From assembly GCF_040151475.1 (NCBI RefSeq), contig NZ_JBDKWG010000137.1, positions 62,001 to 126,000 of the forward strand: a stretch of DNA of 64,000 nucleotides, read 5' to 3'. Below, piece by piece: positions 8,987 to 17,857 of this stretch. This DNA comes from CAXBNB01 sp040151475 (GTDB lineage: Bacteria > Bacteroidota > Bacteroidia > Cytophagales > Cyclobacteriaceae). The notes beneath the pieces are model-generated. The model did no database searches. It was given only the letters and a program-made list of their open reading frames with translations, and was not told where the DNA came from. How positions within the stretch are numbered: position 1 is the stretch's first letter; the number at the start of each line of letters is the position of its first letter. Both the position numbers and the translations under genes were made by a program.

Positions 8987-10405
8987 ATGAAAAAAATCAT
9001 ACTTTTCCTTAGTCTTATTATAGGTTTCACTTTTGGTATATCCGCAAGACAACCTGCCAAACCCAACATAATATTGGTAATGACAGATGATCAGGGTTGG
9101 GGGCAAACCGGGTATCAAAATCATCCTATTTTAAAGACTCCAAATATGGATGCTATGGCTGCTAACGGCCTCCGATTCAATCGGTTTTATGCCGGAGCAC
9201 CAGTCTGCTCCCCTACCCGTGCGAGCGTATTGACAGGCCGTTCCAATGACCGCACCGGGGTTTATTCGCACGGTTACGCATTGCGTAATCAGGAAAAAAC
9301 AATTGCTCAGGCATTAAAACAAATCGGATACAAAACTGCTCATTTTGGAAAATGGCATTTAAATGGCCACAGAGGGCCTGGAGTACCTATCTTAAAAGAA
9401 GATCCGAGAACTCCGGGAAAGTTTGGTTTTGATGAGTGGCTCTCTGTATCAAATTTCTTTGATATTGATCCTGTAATGAGTCGGAATGGGGTGTTTGAAG
9501 AAATAAAAGGAGAATCTTCACACATCATTGTGAACGAGGCAATCAGATTTATGGAAAGGGAAAAAGACAACAACCAACCCTTATTTATTGTAATCTGGTA
9601 TGGTAGCCCTCATGCGCCGTGGAGAGCAAAGGATCAAGACAAAATGAACTTCACGCAATTGGAAGAAATTGCCCGGAACCACTATGCCGAAATTGTAAAT
9701 GTTGATAAAAGCATAGGCAACCTGCGGGAATCTCTACGCAAGATGAATCTGGACAAAAACACCTTGGTATGGTTCAATAGTGACAATGGAGGATTGAGAA
9801 ATTTCGGATCAGAAACCGTAGGGGGATTACGAGGTTTTAAAGGAAATATATACGAAGGAGGTATCAGAGTACCTGCCATAATAGAATGGCCTGCATCCAT
9901 AAAAATCAGTCGTATTACGAACTACCCTGCCTCTACCATGGATATTTTCCCTACCATAGCTGAAATAGTAGGCTTACCAAAATCTTCCATGATTTCACCT
10001 ATAGATGGAAAAAGCATAAAAAAACTGTTTGATAGTGATCTTAAATCAAGAGACAAAGCGATTCCCTTTCGGCACGAAAACAAAGCGGCATTGATCGACA
10101 ACCAATACAAACTCCTTTCTCTTGATATAACCAAAGGTGAATTTGAGCTTTACAATTTGGACATAGACCCAAATGAAACAAATAACCTCATTGACATAGA
10201 AACCAAAATTGCAAAGAAAATGATTACTGCTTTCAATAATTGGAATGAATCTGTGGAATCCAGTATAAAAGGAAATGATTTCTCCAATGGACTTGAATCA
10301 CCTGATCCTGAACGTGTTTTCTGGAACACATTGCCTCAATATCAACCTTACTTTAAAGAATGGAAAAAGAGGCCTGAGTATGAAAATGCATTGAAATCAA
10401 AATAG
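8987..10405 (+). CDS. Secreted S1-family sulfatase 3
   Basis: 472 residues with a signal peptide (to about residue 20, ISARQ). 'KPNIILVMTDDQGWG' contains the metal Asp pair, C74-S-P-T-R is an intact formylglycine motif, 'GKWHLNGH' and 'FNSDNGG' complete the active site. A segment near residue 330 (NYPASTMDIFPTIAE) is standard for S1 sulfatases. It begins 2 bp after the GH92 stop, so it is translationally linked to that enzyme. The C-terminus ends in a roughly 60-residue extension ('DPERVFWNTLPQYQPYFKEW') seen in some marine Bacteroidota sulfatases; its role is unknown to me. Regiospecificity cannot be read. Confidence 0.93.
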   Translation: MKKIILFLSLIIGFTFGISARQPAKPNIILVMTDDQGWGQTGYQNHPILKTPNMDAMAANGLRFNRFYAGAPVCSPTRASVLTGRSNDRTGVYSHGYALRNQEKTIAQALKQIGYKTAHFGKWHLNGHRGPGVPILKEDPRTPGKFGFDEWLSVSNFFDIDPVMSRNGVFEEIKGESSHIIVNEAIRFMEREKDNNQPLFIVIWYGSPHAPWRAKDQDKMNFTQLEEIARNHYAEIVNVDKSIGNLRESLRKMNLDKNTLVWFNSDNGGLRNFGSETVGGLRGFKGNIYEGGIRVPAIIEWPASIKISRITNYPASTMDIFPTIAEIVGLPKSSMISPIDGKSIKKLFDSDLKSRDKAIPFRHENKAALIDNQYKLLSLDITKGEFELYNLDIDPNETNNLIDIETKIAKKMITAFNNWNESVESSIKGNDFSNGLESPDPERVFWNTLPQYQPYFKEWKKRPEYENALKSK

Positions 10406-10451
10406 AAAACACAATAAATCAAAATATAGGCTATACAAAAAATCACTAAAA

Positions 10452-11885
10452 ATGACATCTACGACACGCCTGATAATTTCATTATTCATGTCTTTGACAA
10501 TTGCATGTACTTCCGGTAAAAAGGAAAACACATCTGCTGACAAAGACGAAAATGAGCCACCCAATATACTTATTCTTATGCCTGATCAGTTTCGTGCGGA
10601 CATGATGGGTGTTGCTGGTCATCCCGATGTGCTCACTCCCAATATAGATCAACTCGCTGGAGATGGCATCCGATTTACCAATGCCATAAGTGGTGCTCCG
10701 GTTTGTTGCCCCACAAGAGCTACTATACAAACAGGACTGTATATTCATGAGCATAAGGTCACCAACAACAATATGCCAATGGACACCACTCTTACTACAA
10801 TAGCAGAATTGTTGGGAAATGAAGGGTATGCAACCGGATTCATTGGAAAATGGCATCTGGATGGAGGAATCCCTGAAGAATCAGTTGGTGGATATATAGA
10901 AGAAGGTGCAAAACGACAAGGGTGGCAGGATTGGAATGGATATGAAAAATCTCACGAATTTTTCGAAGTATGGAAGTTCAATGAGAAAAAAGAAAAAGTT
11001 CGTGTAGAAGGCTACAATTGGGAACCTACCTGGCAAACTGATATGGCTTTAAACTTTATTAAGAAAAACACCGAAGAAAAAAAACCTTGGTGTTACTACA
11101 TAGCATACGGACCTCCTCATAATCCATTTCAGTGTCCACAGAATTTTTTGAATATGTATGACCCTAATAAAATAGTACTGCCTCCGGACGTGGAAAATGA
11201 GTTGGATCAGGATGAGTTAAAAGAAGTGAGAAGGTTGCGACAAATCTATTATGGACAGGTTAGTTCAATAGACCATGAAGTAGGCCGTCTGGTAGAAGGG
11301 CTCGACAAAATGAAAATCAGTGACAATACCATCGTGCTTTTCATCAGCGATCACGGAGACATTTTAGGCAGTCATTCACATGAAGTAAAAGAAAGATATA
11401 TTCAGGAAGGTAAAAAACTTGAGTTTTATCTAAGAACCAAAGGAAAGCCCTATATCACTGCTTTGCGGACTCCATTAATTATAAAATGGCCAGCTGTCAT
11501 AAAACCCGGTAAGGTCAACGATGTACTGGTCAACAGTGTCGATATTGCTCCTACCCTAATTGACTTGGCTGGAGTAAAAGTTCCTTCAAAAATGTCTGGA
11601 CAATCAATGGCAGGTTGGTGCATTTCCGACAATGGACCAAAACAAGACGCTTTATACCTTGGTCTGTTTCAAGGGAAAAATGCATGGCGTGGCGTTTGGG
11701 ATGGTAGGTTCCTCTATTCCACATTGGACTATGAAGTATTATATGATCATTATACCGATCCTTATGAAACTAAAAACCTGTTTAACGATCCTGATTACAG
11801 CGAACTAAAGAAGGAGATGCAATCGAAATTAGAAAAGCTGGCAATTAGTACAGGTGACCCCATTATTTCTGAAATACGACAATGA
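10452..11885 (+). CDS. S1-family sulfatase 4, lipoprotein
   Basis: 477 residues. The signal ends in a lipobox (LTIAC19), so this sulfatase is membrane-anchored, unlike sulfatases 1-3. 'PPNILILMPDQFRADMMG' is a variant of the metal-site start in which the usual DD is replaced by PDQ. The formylglycine site is C85-C-P-T-R, with a second Cys in the X position. 'GKWHLDGG' and 'FISDHGDILGSH' complete the site; the latter with 'DQFRADMM' resembles the choline-sulfatase/heparan-sulfatase-like branch. A 46-bp gap separates it from sulfatase 3, and its stop overlaps the next GH92 start by four bases (ATGA), so the two are translationally coupled. Confidence 0.92.
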   Translation: MTSTTRLIISLFMSLTIACTSGKKENTSADKDENEPPNILILMPDQFRADMMGVAGHPDVLTPNIDQLAGDGIRFTNAISGAPVCCPTRATIQTGLYIHEHKVTNNNMPMDTTLTTIAELLGNEGYATGFIGKWHLDGGIPEESVGGYIEEGAKRQGWQDWNGYEKSHEFFEVWKFNEKKEKVRVEGYNWEPTWQTDMALNFIKKNTEEKKPWCYYIAYGPPHNPFQCPQNFLNMYDPNKIVLPPDVENELDQDELKEVRRLRQIYYGQVSSIDHEVGRLVEGLDKMKISDNTIVLFISDHGDILGSHSHEVKERYIQEGKKLEFYLRTKGKPYITALRTPLIIKWPAVIKPGKVNDVLVNSVDIAPTLIDLAGVKVPSKMSGQSMAGWCISDNGPKQDALYLGLFQGKNAWRGVWDGRFLYSTLDYEVLYDHYTDPYETKNLFNDPDYSELKKEMQSKLEKLAISTGDPIISEIRQ

Positions 11886-14152
11886 GATATTCCACAAGTA
11901 ATAATTCATTAATACAAAAACACTACATAACAAAAATCTACTGTGGGGTATTTTTGTTGTTAAACTTTTCCTGCCACTCCACCAAAGATACTCGTGTCAG
12001 AGAAACTGATTATTCGAAATATGTCAACGTATTTTTAGGAGTAGAAAAATGTGACAACAAAGACGGAATTCAAATAGCTGAAAACCTGCCAAGAATTGAC
12101 ACCTCCTGGTTTGATGTCCGTGAAATATATGGTGCCACCCACCCGGGAGCTACCCAGCCTTTTGGTATGGTTTCCGTAAATGCCATGGGCAGAAAAATCT
12201 ACAAAGAAGGCTTTCCAACAGGATACAATGGTGAAGATTTCTATGGTTTTTCTCACTTTCATTCCTCCGGACCGGGAACCATCAGATGGTATTACAATTA
12301 CTTCTTATTCACTCCTATATCTGGTAACCTTACTTTCAGAAAAACTACACAAAAGATAGTAAAAGAAAAAGCGTCACCCGGTTATTATTCTTGTGTACTC
12401 GACTCAAAGATCAAAGCGGAAACAACCGTTAGCAGCAAATCTGCAATGCACAGGTTTACTTTTCCGACAACCAATGACAATACTTTGGTTATTAATTTAA
12501 GTAACTACTACAAGGCGATAGACTCTATCAGGGTTATTCCTGAAAAGTTTCCGGAAAGTGTATCAGCTCAATTCATCTCACCTACTGAAGTGGAGGGGAA
12601 AGTAGTCATGGACGGATTTCCTATCTTTTTCTATCTCAGGTTGGATAAAGAAACAAAAAAATATGGCTTTTTTAAAAATTATGAAATTGTTGGTGAAAAA
12701 CCTTTAATTGAAAACACACATTCGGACAACCTGGGTATATTCTTTGAATTTGATGAGTTGGCAGACAAGGCCATAAATACCCAAATAGGTTTCTCATTTA
12801 AAAGCTTAAAACAAGCAAAAAACAACCTAATCAATGACTCAGACTCTTTTAGCTTTGACAAATCAAGTGAAAACGCAACTAAAAAGTGGAATCAGTATTT
12901 ATCTAAAATAGAAGTAATTGATGCTGACACAAAAGCCGTTGAACAGTTTTACAGTTCATTTTATAAAGCCATTCTGAAACCAGCTAATCTACAAGGTGAA
13001 AACCCCTTTTGGAGCTCAGACAATTACATTGCAGACCTTGCCACTTCGTGGGATATCTATGCAACTCAAATGCCTTTTGTCTTTACATTTTTCCCTGAAG
13101 AAGGACAAAAAACAGCTCAATTCTACATCGATCTCTTCAACCAGTTCGGTAGATTCCCTCCTGCTTATTTAATGAAAGGAGGTATGCCATGGGTATTCAG
13201 TAAGCAGGCCAGTGCCCTGGGCAATTTTATATTGGCAGATGCATTGGCAAGAAAAGTTCCTGGCATAAACTGGAAAGAAGCATTGAATGTCATGGTAAAA
13301 ACCATTAACAACGAAAGAGGACAATTGTTTCAACAAAAAATCCCACTAGCCCCTTCACCTACCCACAACCAGGATTATGCCTATGCAGCTTTTTGCACCG
13401 CTCAAGTTGCAAAAGCAATTGATGAAAATGAATTGGCAAATCGGATGATGGAACTGTCCGGTTTATGGAGTAGTGTTTATGATTCCACAGGCATTTTGAT
13501 GGAAACAGAGGATATGATAGAGACTGAACTATACCCGAAACAACATTTTCATTTTTACGAGGGAAATAAGTGGAACTACACCTATAGAATATGGCAGAAT
13601 ATGGAAGGTCTTATCAATTTACAAGGTGGAAAAGAAGCATTTATTAAAAACCTGGACTGGTACTATAATTTAACACCCAACAGTACAGAGTACCAATTTC
13701 AGGGTCTCAACAACGAAGTTGATTATTGTTCACCTTATGCGTACCTATACGCCGGAAGACCTGATAGAACACAGCAAATCCTTCGGATTGCGATGGAATA
13801 CCGATTTAGAAATACCAGAGGTGGTTTGCCGGGAAATGACGATTCGGGAGCCATGACATCATGGTATGTATGGAATGCAATCGGGTTATTCCCTATTGCT
13901 GGTCAAAATTTATTATTGATTGGTTCGCCAACATTCGAATACGTCAAAATGAATACAGAAAATCCATTTGAGGTGAAGACCATCAATAATTCGGCAAACA
14001 ATATATACATCCAATCGGCCAGACTTAATGGCAAACTAATAGACCAGTCGTTTCTAACTTTTACAGAATTTTATAACGGCGGAACCCTGGAACTTGAAAT
14101 GGGAGACAAACCATCGAAATGGGGAAGCAATGAACTACCTCCATCCTATTGA
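11882..14152 (+). CDS. GH92 alpha-mannosidase-family protein, second copy
   Basis: 756 residues; the start overlaps the sulfatase 4 stop (ATGA). The N-terminus has a hydrophobic stretch then 'NFSCHS', a probable lipobox near residue 35. 'GATHPGATQPFGMVSVNAMG' is the GH92 N-domain signature. The catalytic region has NNE612V followed by 'SPYAYLYAGRPDRT', and GND653D654 then 'GAMTSWYVWNAIGLFPIAG'. It differs from the first GH92 in the acid-bearing loop (NNEVDYCSPY here, NEPVHHIPY there) and in the N-terminal insert, so the two probably cleave different linkages or differently substituted mannosides. Both acidic catalytic positions are kept, so it is likely active. Confidence 0.92.
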   Translation: MRYSTSNNSLIQKHYITKIYCGVFLLLNFSCHSTKDTRVRETDYSKYVNVFLGVEKCDNKDGIQIAENLPRIDTSWFDVREIYGATHPGATQPFGMVSVNAMGRKIYKEGFPTGYNGEDFYGFSHFHSSGPGTIRWYYNYFLFTPISGNLTFRKTTQKIVKEKASPGYYSCVLDSKIKAETTVSSKSAMHRFTFPTTNDNTLVINLSNYYKAIDSIRVIPEKFPESVSAQFISPTEVEGKVVMDGFPIFFYLRLDKETKKYGFFKNYEIVGEKPLIENTHSDNLGIFFEFDELADKAINTQIGFSFKSLKQAKNNLINDSDSFSFDKSSENATKKWNQYLSKIEVIDADTKAVEQFYSSFYKAILKPANLQGENPFWSSDNYIADLATSWDIYATQMPFVFTFFPEEGQKTAQFYIDLFNQFGRFPPAYLMKGGMPWVFSKQASALGNFILADALARKVPGINWKEALNVMVKTINNERGQLFQQKIPLAPSPTHNQDYAYAAFCTAQVAKAIDENELANRMMELSGLWSSVYDSTGILMETEDMIETELYPKQHFHFYEGNKWNYTYRIWQNMEGLINLQGGKEAFIKNLDWYYNLTPNSTEYQFQGLNNEVDYCSPYAYLYAGRPDRTQQILRIAMEYRFRNTRGGLPGNDDSGAMTSWYVWNAIGLFPIAGQNLLLIGSPTFEYVKMNTENPFEVKTINNSANNIYIQSARLNGKLIDQSFLTFTEFYNGGTLELEMGDKPSKWGSNELPPSY

Positions 14153-14177
14153 CTAAAACACTATTTGAACAAACTAT

Positions 14178-16052
14178 ATGAAGATGACTAAAGTAATTGT
14201 ATCCTTAATTATAATTCTTGCAGGAGGCATTCAAAAGATCGAAGCACAAAGCCCTGACCGTCCCAATATTCTATGGATTTCTGTTGAAGACATTAGTCCT
14301 AACCTGGGTTGCTATGGTGATTCGTTCGCCAAAACTCCTGTTTTGGACAAGTTGGCGAAAGGTGGGGTAAGATACACCAATGCAATTGCCAGCTCTCCAG
14401 TATGTGCTGCTGCGAGATCCGCTATCATCACAGGTATGTATGCCAGTTCGCAGGGTACTCAACACATGAGATGTAAGGGAAGGCTGCCTGAAGGCTTTAA
14501 ATTCTATCCTCAAGTGATGCGGGAAGCCGGATACTTTTGTACCAACAATGAGAAAACAGACTACAACCTTCCTCACTCCCCGGGAGAAATATGGGATGAA
14601 TTGGGTAATGATGCTCATTGGCGCAATAGAAAAGATAAATCACAACCGTTTTTCTCCATTTTCAATCTGGGAATAACTCATGAAAGTTCAATCAATTCTA
14701 AAGAAAAACACGATTTAAAGACCAAAGACCTTCCAAAAGAGTTAAGGGCTGATCCAAAAAAACTCATCCTTCCACCCTATTTCCCTGATACTCCAAAAGT
14801 AAGAGAATTGTGGGCAAGGCATTATGATAACATTGCCATGATGGATATACTGGTTGGAAATATCCTGAAACAACTGGAAGAAGATGGATTGGCTGAAAAT
14901 ACAATAATACTTTACTTTTCAGATCACGGTACAGGCGTTCCGAGGCACAAACGTTGGATGTATGACTCGGGGTTAAAAGTGCCAATGATAGCTTATGCGC
15001 CTAAAAAATATCAACATCTGTTAACCGGAAAACCCGGGACTGCTACTGATGAGTTGATAAGTTTCATTGACCTTGCCCCTACGGCAATACATTTAACAGG
15101 AGCAACTATTCCTGCAAATATGCACGGCAGGGCATTTCTTGGAGAGAACCTAAAGCCAGAAAGGGCTTATGCCTACTCTACCAGAGACCGCATGGATGAA
15201 AGGTACGATATGCAGCGTTCTGTGCGAAGTAAGTATTTCAAATACATTAGGTATTACGAATCATACAAGCCCTATACACAATATATGAATACACCTGAAA
15301 AGGGTGATATCATGAAGGAAATCAGAAAAGCTCACGCCAATGGCACTCTTCCAGCCGATGGAGCACACATGATGGCTCTTACGAAACCAGACGAGGAATT
15401 ATTTGATTTGAGAAATGATCCTGACGAGCTGACGAATCTTGCCAACGATCCCAACTACAGTCACATATTGAAAGAAATGAGAGAAGCTCACAATCGATGG
15501 TCTGATAATACCAAAGATTCCGGATTAATTCCTGAAACGATCATAAGAAGTTGGGAAAGCAAATACGATGCGTCTATCTATGAAATATTGAGGAATCAAA
15601 ATGTACCCATCTCCGAAATCAGAGACGCAGCTTTTGGAAAAGACCTGAATGTATTGACTAAATCGCTCGATCATGAAAATGAGGCTGTTCGCTATTGGTC
15701 GGCAATTAGTCTGGGAAATGGCAACAATCTATCAGAAAACACAAAAGCTATTTCAGAACTAAATTCCAAACTGAATGACAAAGTAGCTGCAGTGCGAATT
15801 GCATCTGCCAGAGCACTCTGCAAAACAGGTGATTTTGACAAAACTGTCAAACTACTCAGGAAAGAATTGGAAAGTGATGACGAGTGGGTACGATTGCTTG
15901 CAGCACAAGTGCTTGATGAAATTGGAGACAATGCCAAACCAGCTATCAGCGAATTACAAAAACGGATTGATACCGATAAAAACAAATATGTAGCCAGGGT
16001 AGCGAATCACGCTGTAAATCTGATGCTGGGAACAAACAATGAAGTAAGGTAA
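14178..16052 (+). CDS. Secreted sulfatase 5 with C-terminal HEAT-like repeats
   Basis: 624 residues, about 150 longer than the other sulfatases here. Signal peptide to about residue 23 (IEAQ). 'RPNILWISVEDISPNLGCYG' is the metal-site start of the iduronate-2-sulfatase-like branch. The formylglycine motif is C76-A-A-A-R, with Ala in place of Pro; maturases of the anaerobic type accept CxAxR, and related sulfatases carry it naturally. 'YFSDHGTGVPRHKRWMYDSG' is characteristic. Residues about 485-620 form alpha-helical HEAT-like repeats ('VRYWSAISLGNG', 'VRIASARALCKTGD', 'VRLLAAQVLDEIGDNA'), a likely protein-protein or glycan-docking module. It follows the second GH92 after 25 bp. Confidence 0.92.
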   Translation: MKMTKVIVSLIIILAGGIQKIEAQSPDRPNILWISVEDISPNLGCYGDSFAKTPVLDKLAKGGVRYTNAIASSPVCAAARSAIITGMYASSQGTQHMRCKGRLPEGFKFYPQVMREAGYFCTNNEKTDYNLPHSPGEIWDELGNDAHWRNRKDKSQPFFSIFNLGITHESSINSKEKHDLKTKDLPKELRADPKKLILPPYFPDTPKVRELWARHYDNIAMMDILVGNILKQLEEDGLAENTIILYFSDHGTGVPRHKRWMYDSGLKVPMIAYAPKKYQHLLTGKPGTATDELISFIDLAPTAIHLTGATIPANMHGRAFLGENLKPERAYAYSTRDRMDERYDMQRSVRSKYFKYIRYYESYKPYTQYMNTPEKGDIMKEIRKAHANGTLPADGAHMMALTKPDEELFDLRNDPDELTNLANDPNYSHILKEMREAHNRWSDNTKDSGLIPETIIRSWESKYDASIYEILRNQNVPISEIRDAAFGKDLNVLTKSLDHENEAVRYWSAISLGNGNNLSENTKAISELNSKLNDKVAAVRIASARALCKTGDFDKTVKLLRKELESDDEWVRLLAAQVLDEIGDNAKPAISELQKRIDTDKNKYVARVANHAVNLMLGTNNEVR

Positions 16053-16109
16053 AGTCTAGAGCAAACAAAAAATAAAGATCCACTTATAATTAAGAAGCAA
16101 CCATTCATC

Positions 16110-17756
16110 ATGAAAAAAAATTATATCTTATCAATAAGCATTTGTACCATTTTATTTCTCCAATTAATATTATGTGTTGATGTTTACGGACAAAATGAAT
16201 TCCCTGAAGATGTACAATATAAGAAACTTCCGACCGAAGCAATTGCGAAAATAACACTTGGGAATCCTGATGAAGTGATCAAAGACATGGAAGGATTTCT
16301 GACCTACTTTCCAAATGATGCTGAAGGCCTCTACTGTATGGCTGTTGCCTATTCAGTAAAAAACAAGATCCCACAGGCAATGGAATACGTAAAAAAATCA
16401 ATGGCATCAGGACTGCCTATGGAACGTTATTTAGCAGGCCCAAGTAATTTACTTAGCAAACTCATCAACAGCAAAGAGTTTAAACAATATATGCAAGGCA
16501 GGTATATCAAATTGGTGCATGGTCCTATGCTTGGCGACATAACTCCCACAGGTGTCAAAATATGGGTACGAACTGATCAGGTTTCTAGTGTAACGGTTAA
16601 GGTATCAGAAGATCAAAAAAAATGGAGTAAAGCTTTCGAAGCAACCACCTCCATGCAAAACGAATATACTGCTATCACTCAGGTAGATGGACTGAAGCCA
16701 TCTACAAAATACTATTATACGATTTCAATTGATGACAGTCAACTCTATGAGAATGGATCGTTTACCACTTCGGAAAGCAAAGGAGCAAGTGGTAAACTGA
16801 AAATTGGTTTTGGAGGAGGTGCCGGATACACTCCGTGGTACGAACGCATGTGGGACACATTGGCTGTTCAGTCATTTGACGCATTTTTACTCTTGGGTGA
16901 TAACGTATATGTTGACTTTCCTGAAGTACCAGAGGCTCAGCAGTATTGCTACTACAGAAGACAAAGCAGAGCTGAGTTTCGTAGGTTTACACCGAACGTA
17001 CCCATCTATGCCATTTGGGATGACCATGACTTCACGGTCAACGACGGTGAAGGAGGTGCTGAAATAGAAACTCCTGCCTGGAAAAGACCCGTCTGGAATA
17101 CTTTTCAAAATCAATGGGCAAATCCTTATTATGGAGGAGGAAAAGAACATCCGGGATGCTGGTTCGACTTCTCCCAGGGAGATGTGGATTTCATTATGCT
17201 CGATTGTCGTTATTACCGTGAAAATCCCAAAGAAGTAAGTGATCCGTCAATGCTTGGGACGTATCAGAAAGCCTGGTTATTGGAAAAGCTCAAATCATCA
17301 ACAGCAACTTTTAAAATAATTGCCTCTTCAGTCCCATGGGCCATAGGTACCAAACCCGGCAGTGACGACACTTGGGATGGCTTCCCTAATGAACGTGAGG
17401 AAATATTTTCGTTTATCGAAGAGAATCAAATCGACGGAGTGGTGCTTATTTCGGCTGACCGACACAGGTCGGACGCCTGGAAAATGCAGCGACCGAATGG
17501 ATATGTTCTGTATGACTTTATGAGTTCCCGACTAACAAATGTACATACTCATGATATCATGCCAAATAGCCTTTTTGGGTACAACAAAAAATGCTCTTTT
17601 GGTATGTTGGAGTTCGATACAACACTTGAAGATCCGTCCATGACTTACACTATTAAAAATATAGACAATGAAGAAATTCATAAGATGACAGTCTATAAAA
17701 GTGAACTTGATTTTGAAGGTGATAAGATTAAAAACAAAAAGAATTATAAGAAGTAA
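16110..17756 (+). CDS. Secreted PhoD-like metallophosphatase
   Basis: 548 residues with a signal peptide (to about residue 27, VYGQ). Residues 28-130 are a helical region resembling a TPR pair ('GLYCMAVAYSVKNKIPQAMEYVKKSM'). A PhoD-type Ig-like domain follows ('HGPMLGDITPTGVKIWVRTD'), then a calcineurin-like metallophosphatase domain with 'LLGDNVY', 'IWDDHDFTVNDG', 'DCRYYR' and 'SADRHRSDAW'. PhoD enzymes are phosphodiesterases/phosphomonoesterases. In this position the protein probably acts on phosphate-bearing glycan or on released phosphosugars. The TPR-like N-terminal extension is not part of ordinary PhoD. It lies between sulfatases 5 and 6 with gaps of 57 and 101 bp. Confidence 0.88.
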   Translation: MKKNYILSISICTILFLQLILCVDVYGQNEFPEDVQYKKLPTEAIAKITLGNPDEVIKDMEGFLTYFPNDAEGLYCMAVAYSVKNKIPQAMEYVKKSMASGLPMERYLAGPSNLLSKLINSKEFKQYMQGRYIKLVHGPMLGDITPTGVKIWVRTDQVSSVTVKVSEDQKKWSKAFEATTSMQNEYTAITQVDGLKPSTKYYYTISIDDSQLYENGSFTTSESKGASGKLKIGFGGGAGYTPWYERMWDTLAVQSFDAFLLLGDNVYVDFPEVPEAQQYCYYRRQSRAEFRRFTPNVPIYAIWDDHDFTVNDGEGGAEIETPAWKRPVWNTFQNQWANPYYGGGKEHPGCWFDFSQGDVDFIMLDCRYYRENPKEVSDPSMLGTYQKAWLLEKLKSSTATFKIIASSVPWAIGTKPGSDDTWDGFPNEREEIFSFIEENQIDGVVLISADRHRSDAWKMQRPNGYVLYDFMSSRLTNVHTHDIMPNSLFGYNKKCSFGMLEFDTTLEDPSMTYTIKNIDNEEIHKMTVYKSELDFEGDKIKNKKNYKK

Positions 17757-17857
17757 ATGGAGTCAAACAAACCATTATCAACTCAGTTTATGCCCTCGCA
17801 GAACGAAATAGAAATCATGGAAATGTAAAAATGAACCCTACCTTAAATATTTGGAAT

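Noticed and set aside
17757..17828. 23-codon ORF between the PhoD-like gene and sulfatase 6
   Set aside because: Begins next to the PhoD-like stop and ends before the sulfatase, but is too short and unlike any known peptide to separate from chance.
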